The notes under the pieces were generated by a model. That model did not search any database and was not told the origin of the DNA. It saw only the letters and a list, made by a program, of their open reading frames with translations. DNA of 37,985 bases, taken from contig JBDRUN010000013.1 in NCBI GenBank assembly GCA_039801365.1, forward strand, positions 1 through 37,985, given 5' to 3'. How positions within the stretch are numbered: position 1 is the stretch's first letter; the number at the start of each line of letters is the position of its first letter. Shown here piece after piece: positions 31,295-37,985 of the stretch. Origin of the DNA: a candidate division WOR-3 bacterium (GTDB lineage Bacteria; Hydrothermota; Tepidihabitantia; Tepidihabitantales; Tepidihabitantaceae). The translations under genes and the position numbers were made by a program.

Positions 31295-32492
31295 GCGGTC
31301 CCCTCCTATCTCCGCTCGATGCTTCGGGCACTGCTATCTGTGTCTGCCCGGCCTGCACAAAATATCGAGTCAACTCTTCGCCATACCCTACGGTATTCCC
31401 GCACGCAAACACAAGACAAGCGTCTTCAATCAGCCCGGCAAGGAACTCAAACACCTCCCTCGGCGGTATCTCGTCTCCAAGGTCCACAATCCGGTCCGGT
31501 GGGATGCCAAGTTCGCGGCATCGGGCAATGAATATCCGGGTCAGACCGCCGGTCGCAACATAAACGCGGCATTCAAACCCGCGCACCAGCTCAGCCATCT
31601 GTCTTGACCGGTCCTGCCGGTCGCGGCGGCAGTTGACAAGCACGATCCGGTCCTGCGAACGGTTCTTCACCATGTTCCAGAGCATGCCGATTGAGTCCGG
31701 GTCATTTGCCGCCAGCGCGTTCACAAACTCAAACCGGCTGCCCTTGACTGCAAGCTGGTGAATACGCAGTACGCCCGAGTCCGGTAGGCTGCGTTTCATC
31801 CCAGCCAGGGCCGCCTGCCGGTCAACTCCGACCGAGGCACACACCGCCAGAGCCAAGGCGACATTCTCCTTGTGCTCGACGTACTCAAATCCGTACATCT
31901 CTCGGTCGGACACCGTTTCTGGGTCAGCTAGGACGACCTCACGGTTGCCGCGTCCGGTCCTGCGTAGCTCAGCAAGATATGTCCGCTCCGCGGTGAAAAG
32001 CACCCCATGGGCAGGTAGAGCGCGCCGAAAAGAACGGGCAACATCCTTTACGGTCGGGCCCATAACGTCAAGATGGTCGGCACGAACATTGGTGACTACC
32101 GAGTGAGTCGGCCTGACAAGCCGCTGGTTCTCAATCCGCTGATACTGCGGGTCCAGTGACATGTTCTCAATAACGAGCGCTTCAGCCGCCATCGAACGAG
32201 CTAGCCTGACCATCCGCAACTGCTCGGCGATGCCGGCCTTCCCAATCCGGCGCACCGGCTTTTCCAAGTGGTCGCCGAGTATGAACCGTGGTCTTGTACC
32301 GGTGACCTTTGCAACTGTCCGGATGCCGCCGGCGCGCAGCCCGGCAGCTATCAGCCTTGTGACCGAAGACTTGCCCCTGGTGCCGTTGACAAGAATCCGG
32401 ATCGGAATCCGATTGAGGTTTCGTCGGTGCAGCCCATATTCGGCCGCGCCATAGCCTACGAAGAGCAACAGCAGAACAAGCAGGAACAGCAT
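31284..32492 (-). CDS. pgsB: Poly-gamma-glutamate synthase PgsB/CapB
   Basis: PgsB is an ATP-dependent amide ligase related to Mur ligases; it adds glutamate through the gamma-carboxyl. The 402-residue product has an N-terminal hydrophobic helix ('LFLLVLLLLFVGYGAAEYGL'), the ATP loop 'ILVNGTRGKSSVTRLIAAGL', then 'VTGTRPRFIL', 'VIENMSLDPQYQRIENQRLV', 'SVVTNVRADHLDVMGPTVKD' and 'GFECRVYVATGGLTRIFI'. Length is normal. The ATG at 32492 has no strong ribosome binding site. The leader is only ~21 nt from the predicted start of transcription. First gene of an apparent 8-gene series that runs to 21790. Confidence 0.92.
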   Translation of the reverse strand: MLFLLVLLLLFVGYGAAEYGLHRRNLNRIPIRILVNGTRGKSSVTRLIAAGLRAGGIRTVAKVTGTRPRFILGDHLEKPVRRIGKAGIAEQLRMVRLARSMAAEALVIENMSLDPQYQRIENQRLVRPTHSVVTNVRADHLDVMGPTVKDVARSFRRALPAHGVLFTAERTYLAELRRTGRGNREVVLADPETVSDREMYGFEYVEHKENVALALAVCASVGVDRQAALAGMKRSLPDSGVLRIHQLAVKGSRFEFVNALAANDPDSIGMLWNMVKNRSQDRIVLVNCRRDRQDRSRQMAELVRGFECRVYVATGGLTRIFIARCRELGIPPDRIVDLGDEIPPREVFEFLAGLIEDACLVFACGNTVGYGEELTRYFVQAGQTQIAVPEASSGDRRGPHAG

Positions 32493-32520
32493 CTGCTTTC
32501 AGCAACCCTGGGGCCGTTCG

Positions 32521-32548
32521 ATTATACGCTGGCAGCTCCTTCTGTCAA
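32521..32548 (-). promoter_or_regulatory. Perfect-consensus sigma70 promoter of the pgsBCW operon
   Basis: On the minus strand both hexamers match the consensus exactly: TTGACA (32543-32548) and TATAAT (32521-32526), with a 16-bp spacer. The start site should be near 32514, about 22 bases before the pgsB ATG. Such a promoter predicts strong, constitutive expression unless a repressor acts; no operator-like inverted repeat overlaps it. Bases 32549-32633 toward the YgiQ gene hold only a small hairpin (GGGCA-TC-TGCCC). Confidence 0.85.
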
Positions 32549-32633
32549 AACTGCGTCTGACAAGAGACCGCACTCACCTCTGTAGCCGGAGGGCAGATGC
32601 CCATGTTGACAGGTAATACAGAAACATCTGGAC

Positions 32634-34484
32634 TTAACCGGTGAGCTCGCCCGACAAGCTGGGACGGACCTTTGCAGTTCCTGCAGACCGCAACCGGGAC
32701 TTGAGCCGGCGGATACGAGCAAGGAGGTCCCTGCGGCCAAGCCTTGTCAGTTCCCGCTCCACATACGCAACGTTCTTCGGCTCAAAAAGCTGGAGCAGAG
32801 CCCGCTGCAGGCGCTTCTCGCCTGCCGTCCTAGCCACATGCAGTGGTTTGCCGGTCAGAGGGTCCTTTCCGGTGTGATACGCGACTCCGGCCGCGGTCAT
32901 CGGCAGGGGGGTGAACTGCTGCACCTGACGTATGAAGAACCGTTCGACTTTCACTAGGTGTTCGGCCAGCTCAACTGCGTCCTCAAGATTCGCGCCCGGG
33001 TGTCCGGAGATGAAGTACGGAACGAGGAAAAGCCGGCTCTGCGACATGCAGCAGCTTCGAACCGCAGCAAGGAACCGCCGGCGAAATGCGAGATAGACTT
33101 CCGGTGGACTTTTGTGCATCGCGGCAAGAACGCGCGGTGCGACGTGCTCCGGTGCTACCCGCATCTGACCCGAGATATAATGACAGCATAACTCTCGCAG
33201 GTATCTTTCACCCTGCCTGCCGTCTAGAAGGTCAAACCTGATACCGGTTCCGATTGAAACCCTTCTCACGCCCTTGACCTTGCTCACAGCTTCAAGGACT
33301 ATGAGATGGCGCTCGTATGCGAGCTTCAGACTAGGACATCGCTCGGGGAAAAGGCATTCCCGCTTCATGCACACTCGACCGGCTGCCATCTGCACACAGG
33401 TCGCTCCGTACATGTTCGCGGTCGGGCCGCCGACGTCAGTGATGTGTCCCCGGAACTCGGGTAGACGTGTGATCGCCTCCGCTTCACGGACAATTGACCC
33501 AAGACTGCGGCTCTGGACAATCCGGCCCTGGTGCGCCCGAAGCGAACAGAACGTACAGGAACCTAGACAGCCACGGTGCGATGTTATCGAAAACCGGACT
33601 GTTTCTAGGGCCGGAATCCTTTCCCGGTATGACGGGTGTGCTTGGCGGGTGTAGGGGAGGTTATATACCCGGTCGAGCTCAGATGTACTCAGCGGTTGAG
33701 GAGCCGGGTACTGGACCACGTACCGGTCACCGTGCTTCTGCACGACTACCTTGCCAAGCGGGTTGTCGGCCTGGCCGTACCACAGCCGAAACGCCAGATT
33801 GAACGCATCCCTGTCCCTCCTGACAGTCTCAAGTGCTGGCAGTTCAACGCATTTTTCAGGTTTCTTGTGCGTGGTAACGCACGTACCCGGAATCCCGGAA
33901 AGGTCTGTTCTGAGATTCTCGGTCAACCGAGCCGCAATCTCCTTGACCTGCCTCTCACCCATTCCGTACACCAAGATGTCGGCCTTGGCGTCAATCAGGA
34001 TCGAGCCGCGGACTGTGTCTTCCCAGTAGTCATAGTGCGCGAGCCGACGCAGGCTGGCTTCGATCCCTCCAAGCACAAGCGGCACGCCCCTGAAAAGCTG
34101 CCGGAGCCGGTTTGCGTAAACGATGCATGCCCGGTTGGGCCGCTGACCTGATCTGCCACCAGCAGAATAGTCGTCGTGCTTCCGGGGCACGAGATTGGGA
34201 CTGTAGTTCGCAACCATCGAATCAACGTTGCCGGCGGTGATACCGAAAAAAAGCCTGGGTCGGCCAAGCGCGAGAAAATCGGCTTCTGTTCTCCAGTCCG
34301 GCTGGGCAATGACCCCGACTCGAAACCCGGCGTCAATCAGCACCCGGCAGATGACAGCCGGGCCAAAACTAGGATGGTCAACATAGGCGTCACCAGAGAC
34401 GATGATGCAATCGCACTGGTCCCAGCCGAGCCGCTCCATCTCGGCACGAGACATCGGTGGAAAACTCACTCCGGCGTTCCGCAA
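32634..34484 (-). CDS. YgiQ-family radical SAM protein
   Basis: The 616-residue protein matches the YgiQ family throughout: 'PMSRAEMERLGWD', 'IIVSGDAYVDHPSFGPAVIC', 'FRVGVIAQPDW', 'FFGITAGNVDSMVANYSPN', 'PLVLGGIEASLRRLAHYDYW' and 'ADILVYGMGERQV'. The [4Fe-4S] cluster cysteines are Cys306, Cys310 and Cys313 in 'SHRGCLGSCTFCSLRAHQGR'. The family is widespread but its reaction is unknown. Start: TTG at 34484 keeps a short N-terminus ahead of 'PPMSR', as in E. coli; ATG at 34454 is the alternative and has no ribosome binding site at a normal distance. It follows the HerA-like gene by 24 bases. Confidence 0.93.
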   Translation of the reverse strand: MRNAGVSFPPMSRAEMERLGWDQCDCIIVSGDAYVDHPSFGPAVICRVLIDAGFRVGVIAQPDWRTEADFLALGRPRLFFGITAGNVDSMVANYSPNLVPRKHDDYSAGGRSGQRPNRACIVYANRLRQLFRGVPLVLGGIEASLRRLAHYDYWEDTVRGSILIDAKADILVYGMGERQVKEIAARLTENLRTDLSGIPGTCVTTHKKPEKCVELPALETVRRDRDAFNLAFRLWYGQADNPLGKVVVQKHGDRYVVQYPAPQPLSTSELDRVYNLPYTRQAHPSYRERIPALETVRFSITSHRGCLGSCTFCSLRAHQGRIVQSRSLGSIVREAEAITRLPEFRGHITDVGGPTANMYGATCVQMAAGRVCMKRECLFPERCPSLKLAYERHLIVLEAVSKVKGVRRVSIGTGIRFDLLDGRQGERYLRELCCHYISGQMRVAPEHVAPRVLAAMHKSPPEVYLAFRRRFLAAVRSCCMSQSRLFLVPYFISGHPGANLEDAVELAEHLVKVERFFIRQVQQFTPLPMTAAGVAYHTGKDPLTGKPLHVARTAGEKRLQRALLQLFEPKNVAYVERELTRLGRRDLLARIRRLKSRLRSAGTAKVRPSLSGELTG

Positions 34485-34508
34485 TCTGAGTACTGACTTC
34501 TTCCGGTG

Positions 34509-36125
34509 CTACAGGCTCCGGCTGCGCGCACGCCAACGTTTGACCACCCGATCAATATCCATATCTCTGATGCCTTTTGACCACCAGCGGCTGAACTCGA
34601 CGTCCGAACTCTGCGGCTTCGGGTTAGGACAGTCAATGAGTGCGCGTGTCGGAATCGGTACCGAATCGCCAAGGATCAAAGCCTCGCCCGTACGCAGGGC
34701 CGGCAGCATTGACATCAAGCCGGCAAGCGCATCCGGCACAAGCCGGCGCACGTATTGCTGGTCGTCCGGGTTAGTGAGCCGCATTGCGACAAAAGTGTTG
34801 CACTGGGACAGAACCGTCTCGGAAAGCTCGGTCGGCCGCTGACTCACCAGCACGGCACCAACCCCGTATTTCCTGCCTTCCTTGGCGATTCGCTCGACCG
34901 CAGTCTTGGCCGGAGTCGTGTGGACGCTCGAATTCCGCGGCACGTAGTTGTGCGCTTCCTCATAGACCATGAGAATTGGAAACCGGTCTCTATCCGGATT
35001 CCACATGTTGAACTCAAAAGCCAACCTGGACACGACCGCCGCCACGACCCCGACCGCCTCAGACGGTACGCCCGAAAGGTCAATGACTGCCATCCTGTGG
35101 CCCGAATCAATTGAAAGAAATTCGGCCAAGAGCTGGGTCAGACTCTTGTTGTCCTTGAATCGGGTTGGCGCAAACATGAAGCCGAAACGGGGGTCTGACG
35201 TCTTAGATTCGAACCTGATAAGGAACCGGTCAAAGACGCCGTACAGCGGCCCCGGCACCATTTTGCCGTCACTGCTCAGAACAAGCTGGATGTTCCAGTT
35301 CCGGATTTGATTCACCAAGTCGTCGAGCTTATAGTACACTGGCGAATCCACGGTCAGCGACTTTGCAATCGCTGCTGTCTCCTTGGTCGTCATACCCTGC
35401 CGGGCACGGTTCAGAGCGTCGTGTAGCACCGTCAACTGGTTCTTGGCTGTGGCCTCGGCCGGGTCAACAGTCAGTTCAGCAAACTCCTCAAAGTTCAGCA
35501 CCCAGTACGGCAGTTCGAGCGTTTCCGGCGTGATGAGCAGCACATCCTTCTCATTGAATGCTGCTGCGTACTCACCGTGCAGGTCAAGGACGATGATGTG
35601 AGTGTCTGGATACTTGGCAATTGCCGCCTGCAACATGCTGCACACGGTGCAGGACTTACCGCACCCAGTCGTACCGAGGACCGCAATGTGCTGCCCGAAG
35701 AACCGGTCAGCCTGAACATATACCCTTTGCTCCGGTGCCAGGGCCGGACGCGCAAAAGAGTAGGCAAACTCGGCAAAACCGGCGAAAATGCTGGCAAGGT
35801 CCTGAGCCGTGACCATGTTTACCTTCTGCCCAACTGTGGGGTAGACGGCAATGCCCCGGGTAAACCGGCCGCGCGCATCCAGAGTTCCGACCAGCACGCA
35901 CTCGGCGACGTTGCGTGGTGGCTGGACCGCAGGGTCCATCCGCACGCTCGTCACGATGCCGATAACCCGTCGCTCCCGCAGCGCGATTTCCACATGGGAA
36001 CCGGGCTGGCCCGGATAGTACTCGCCTGCCATGGCCTCGGTAGTGCAAGCGGTCAGCTCAACCAAAGCCCGTTCACCGTTGACCTCGATCACATAGCCGA
36101 TTTCGCCTTCGCTACACTTGTTCAT
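34509..36125 (-). CDS. HerA-like ATPase (HAS-barrel/DUF87)
   Basis: The 538-residue protein starts with a HAS-barrel-like domain (~residues 5-100, 'GYVIEVNGERALVEL', 'GTLDARGRFTRGIAVYPTVG'). The RecA-like domain follows with Walker A 'GTTGCGKSCT' (151-160), 'IIVLDLHGEYAAAF', Walker B 'FPILMVYEEAHNYV' (382-395) and 'GVGAVLVSQRPTEL' (421-434). HerA proteins form hexamers that pump DNA and in archaea work with the nuclease NurA. No NurA is present; instead the gene follows xseA and xseB. Start: ATG at 36125 with AAGGAG 7 nt upstream. Other HerA relatives act in defence, but no Sir2 or toxin-like partner is near. Confidence 0.88.
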   Translation of the reverse strand: MNKCSEGEIGYVIEVNGERALVELTACTTEAMAGEYYPGQPGSHVEIALRERRVIGIVTSVRMDPAVQPPRNVAECVLVGTLDARGRFTRGIAVYPTVGQKVNMVTAQDLASIFAGFAEFAYSFARPALAPEQRVYVQADRFFGQHIAVLGTTGCGKSCTVCSMLQAAIAKYPDTHIIVLDLHGEYAAAFNEKDVLLITPETLELPYWVLNFEEFAELTVDPAEATAKNQLTVLHDALNRARQGMTTKETAAIAKSLTVDSPVYYKLDDLVNQIRNWNIQLVLSSDGKMVPGPLYGVFDRFLIRFESKTSDPRFGFMFAPTRFKDNKSLTQLLAEFLSIDSGHRMAVIDLSGVPSEAVGVVAAVVSRLAFEFNMWNPDRDRFPILMVYEEAHNYVPRNSSVHTTPAKTAVERIAKEGRKYGVGAVLVSQRPTELSETVLSQCNTFVAMRLTNPDDQQYVRRLVPDALAGLMSMLPALRTGEALILGDSVPIPTRALIDCPNPKPQSSDVEFSRWWSKGIRDMDIDRVVKRWRARSRSL

Positions 36126-36143
36126 CGCATGTCTCCTTCAATA

Positions 36144-36185
36144 CTTCGACCTTCGTGCCCCAACATCCGGACATCAGTCCCCATC
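36144..36185 (-). repeat. Six 7-bp tandem repeats between xseB and the HerA-like gene
   Basis: On the minus strand the units are GATGGGG, ACTGATG, TCCGGAT, GTTGGGG, CACGAAG and GTCGAAG, adjacent and in register; the last two share five of seven bases. They fill almost the whole 67-base gap, ending just before the AAGGAG of the downstream gene. Confidence 0.5.
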
Positions 36186-36192
36186 AGGAGTC

Positions 36193-36525
36193 TCACCTTT
36201 CTTCTTCGGGTTCCTCCTCAAACGGCACCTCAGACATTATTCCTTCCTTCTCTTTGACCAGTTGCGATACTCGGAGCTGGGCCGCGTCGAGCCGGGCCTT
36301 GCACTGACGGGCGAGCTGCACCCCGCGCTCAAACAGTTCAAGCGACCGCTCAAGCGTCAGATTACCCTGTTCAAGCTGGGTCACGATTCCCTCAAGCTCC
36401 TTTAGCGCCTTCTCGAAATCAATCTGCTCATCAGGAACGTCTGCCCCATGATTCTGGAGACCTTGCCGGCCTGACCTCTGGCAAGCTTCGCGTCCCTTAT
36501 GGCTGACCTGCTCGTCCTTCTTCAT
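36193..36525 (-). CDS. xseB: Exodeoxyribonuclease VII small subunit, with N-terminal extension
   Basis: XseB binds along the XseA stalk of exonuclease VII. Residues ~35-95 match the family: 'IDFEKALKELEGIVTQLEQG', 'NLTLERSLELFERGVQLARQ' and 'CKARLDAAQLRVSQL'. The first ~34 residues ('GREACQRSGRQGLQNHG' and flanks) are not conserved and look like low-complexity DNA translated by chance; an acidic tail closes the protein. The ATG follows the xseA stop directly, with GGAGG 7 nt upstream, so the extension is likely translated. Total of 110 residues versus ~80 for E. coli. Confidence 0.9.
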   Translation of the reverse strand: MKKDEQVSHKGREACQRSGRQGLQNHGADVPDEQIDFEKALKELEGIVTQLEQGNLTLERSLELFERGVQLARQCKARLDAAQLRVSQLVKEKEGIMSEVPFEEEPEEER

Positions 36526-37842
36526 CTAGACACCTCCGGTTTCCAAGTCGGCTCCCATTACTTCGCACCCGATGCTGCCGTCCGAAACCCGGACATTCAC
36601 CCAGTCCCCGGTACTCACCTGACGGACGCTTCTTACCAGAACGCCGTCCAGCCGGTGGCATATCGAATATCCTCGCGCCAAGCTGCCCAGCGGACTGAGC
36701 ACGTCCAGCTGGCCTGATAACTGTGCGAGTCTAGTACCGGTCCTGGCCAAATCCATTTCCACCGTTGATCGCAGCCGTGCCATCAGCTCGCCAAGCACGA
36801 CTTGGCTGCGGGCCAGGACCGCAGTCGGATGCAGACTTGCGAGCCGTTCGCTTGCACGAGCGAGACTTTCCCGGCCCCTGCCTAACCGCGCATTCAATGC
36901 CGCCTCGGATCGAAGCAGCACCCAGCCCAGACTGTGCTCAGCATCGGCCATCCGGCTGCGCACGACCTCAAAAGCCCGATGTCGCACAAGTTCGGCGAGC
37001 CGCTGTTCCCGGTCAAGAAGCACCTGCTCGATGTTCTCCAGGAGCGTTCGGCCTGCGTCTCTGAGCCGGTCTTCGGCCTCGCTCCAGCCGTGCGCCACAA
37101 GCTGAGCCGCTGCCGTCGGCGTTGCGGCTCTGACATCGGCTACGAAGTCTGCAATCGTGAAGTCAGTCTCATGCCCGACCCCTGACACGACCGGTACACG
37201 TGAAGCAGCAATCGCCCGGGCCACAACTTCCTCATTGAACGGCCAGAGGTCCTCCAACGACCCGCCACCCCTCCCAACGATGATAACGTCAACGCCAGGA
37301 TGCTCGCTCAAAGACCTAATACCCTCGGCAATCTGCGCAGCAGCACCTTCACCCTGCACCTGAGCGGGGTACAGCAGCACCTTCATCCTCGCCCGATGTA
37401 TTCTGAGCGTCTTGAGCATATCACGGATCGCGGCCCCGACCGGGGAAGTAACAATGCCGAGCACCCGGGGAAACTCAGGCAGCGACCGCTTCCGCTCTGG
37501 TGCGAACAGTCCCTCCTTGCGCAGCTTCTCCTTGAGCTGGTCGAACGCCTGCTGCAGTGCACCCAGTCCCTTGGGCTCAAGACGGTCAAGAACAAGCTGA
37601 TACTTTCCGCGGGGAACGTACACCTCAACCCTACCGTGAGCCACGACCTCAAGCCCGTCCTCCAGCCTGAACTTGAGCAACTCTGCCGATGACCGGAAAC
37701 AGACCGCGTCAATCTGAGAGTCCTTGTCCTTGAGTACAAAATACAAGTGTCCAGAGGGATAGGCGCGCAAATTGGAAACCTCACCCGCAACCCAGATGTC
37801 CGAGAAATACTCGGCGAGCATTCCAGCCACCAGCCGGTTCAC
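36526..37842 (-). CDS. xseA: Exodeoxyribonuclease VII large subunit
   Basis: XseA degrades single-stranded DNA from both ends. From the GTG at 37842 the product has 438 residues: OB-fold 'DIWVAGEVSNLRAYPSGHLY' and 'FVLKDKDSQIDAVCFRSS', 'PRGKYQLVLDRLEP', and the catalytic domain 'RVLGIVTSPVGAAIRDMLKT', 'VDVIIVGRGGGSLEDLWPFN' and 'VVSGVGHETDFTIADFVADV'. A long coiled-coil stalk and the C-terminal 'GYSICHRLDG' follow. Conserved family residues extend upstream of the GTG: the same frame reads 'RRVYTISQ' just before it, but there is no ATG, GTG or TTG before a stop at 37891-37893. The true start is thus unresolved (see findings). Confidence 0.93.
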   Translation of the reverse strand: MNRLVAGMLAEYFSDIWVAGEVSNLRAYPSGHLYFVLKDKDSQIDAVCFRSSAELLKFRLEDGLEVVAHGRVEVYVPRGKYQLVLDRLEPKGLGALQQAFDQLKEKLRKEGLFAPERKRSLPEFPRVLGIVTSPVGAAIRDMLKTLRIHRARMKVLLYPAQVQGEGAAAQIAEGIRSLSEHPGVDVIIVGRGGGSLEDLWPFNEEVVARAIAASRVPVVSGVGHETDFTIADFVADVRAATPTAAAQLVAHGWSEAEDRLRDAGRTLLENIEQVLLDREQRLAELVRHRAFEVVRSRMADAEHSLGWVLLRSEAALNARLGRGRESLARASERLASLHPTAVLARSQVVLGELMARLRSTVEMDLARTGTRLAQLSGQLDVLSPLGSLARGYSICHRLDGVLVRSVRQVSTGDWVNVRVSDGSIGCEVMGADLETGGV

Positions 37843-37889
37843 CTGGCTGATGGTGTAAACTCTTCGCCCAGAGACCGATTCGATACCGG

Positions 37890-37918
37890 ATTATATCCTG
37901 TGTGCACTCACATGGCAA
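37890..37918 (-). promoter_or_regulatory. Promoter of the xseA-xseB-HerA-YgiQ operon
   Basis: On the minus strand: -35 TTGCCA (37913-37918), 17-bp spacer, -10 TATAAT (37890-37895). The start site should be near 37883, within the upstream part of the xseA frame. A single DnaA-box-like 9-mer (37949-37957) lies just beyond it; one site alone means little. Confidence 0.75.
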
Positions 37919-37985
37919 CACCCGACGCTGGGAGATACTATCGAAAGCTGTGGAAAAAAGATGAAGCGGTGTCTACAATTCTATG

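Noticed and set aside
34509-36125. HerA-like ATPase as part of a phage-defence system
   Set aside because: No Sir2, DUF4297, nuclease-effector or other defence gene is adjacent; neighbours are housekeeping genes.
37949-37957. DnaA-box-like 9-mer (TTTTCCACA on the minus strand)
   Set aside because: A single match at the window edge, without a cluster or AT-rich unwinding region, is expected by chance; not an origin.

Overview
The window looks like part of the chromosome of an uncultured Gram-negative bacterium with about 57% GC. Three large surface proteins end in a Por-secretion (T9SS-type) tail: an 'SPNP' start, then a beta-strand block, then 'SGVYLVRL' or a close variant. Outer-membrane barrel proteins are also present. 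Codon choice and the style of these tails fit candidate division WOR-3 (Stahlbacteria) or a neighbouring FCB-type lineage. That placement is inference from sequence style; no search was run.

Left part (1-11.1 kb, + strand): the 3' end of a kelch-repeat surface protein is followed by two hairpins and a 1-kb gene-poor stretch. This stretch holds a decayed reading frame and a perfect 35-bp palindrome. A consensus sigma70 promoter (1787-1814) then starts a tightly packed transcription unit: rpsM-rpsK-rpsD-rpoA-rplQ-panD-GlmU-type uridylyltransferase-LytR_C protein-rsfS-PTS EIIA-zinc-ribbon protein. Nearly all junctions from rpsD on overlap by 1-4 bases. Two outer-membrane barrel genes and a PHP-family phosphatase follow.

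Middle (11.1-21.7 kb, - strand): one operon reads ptsH-ptsI-bifunctional glucose/mannose-phosphate isomerase-sugar nucleotidyltransferase-tgt-small ORF-periplasmic amino-acid-binding protein, with a clear promoter upstream of ptsH. Another unit reads MBL-fold hydrolase-mutL-miaA, with a promoter so close to the first ATG that the mRNA may be leaderless.

Right part (21.8-32.5 kb, - strand): a perfect-consensus promoter (TTGACA-16-TATAAT) drives pgsB-pgsC-pgsW, a poly-gamma-glutamate synthesis module. Without a break it runs on into an exported protein of unknown function, an outer-membrane barrel, an LVIVD-repeat lipoprotein, a gingipain-family (C25) surface protein and a YCF48-like propeller. 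This is the most interesting locus: a Gram-negative gamma-polyglutamate module coupled to a barrel and a periplasmic protein that could carry the polymer to the surface.

Right end (32.6-37.9 kb, - strand): xseA-xseB-HerA/FtsK-like ATPase-YgiQ-type radical SAM protein, again with its own promoter. The ExoVII large-subunit gene has no canonical start codon for its conserved N-terminus.

Across the window, imperfect 7-bp tandem repeats occur at domain linkers and gene junctions. Five promoters share one grammar, four of them with a 16-bp spacer. No tRNA, rRNA, CRISPR array, IS element or phage gene was seen.
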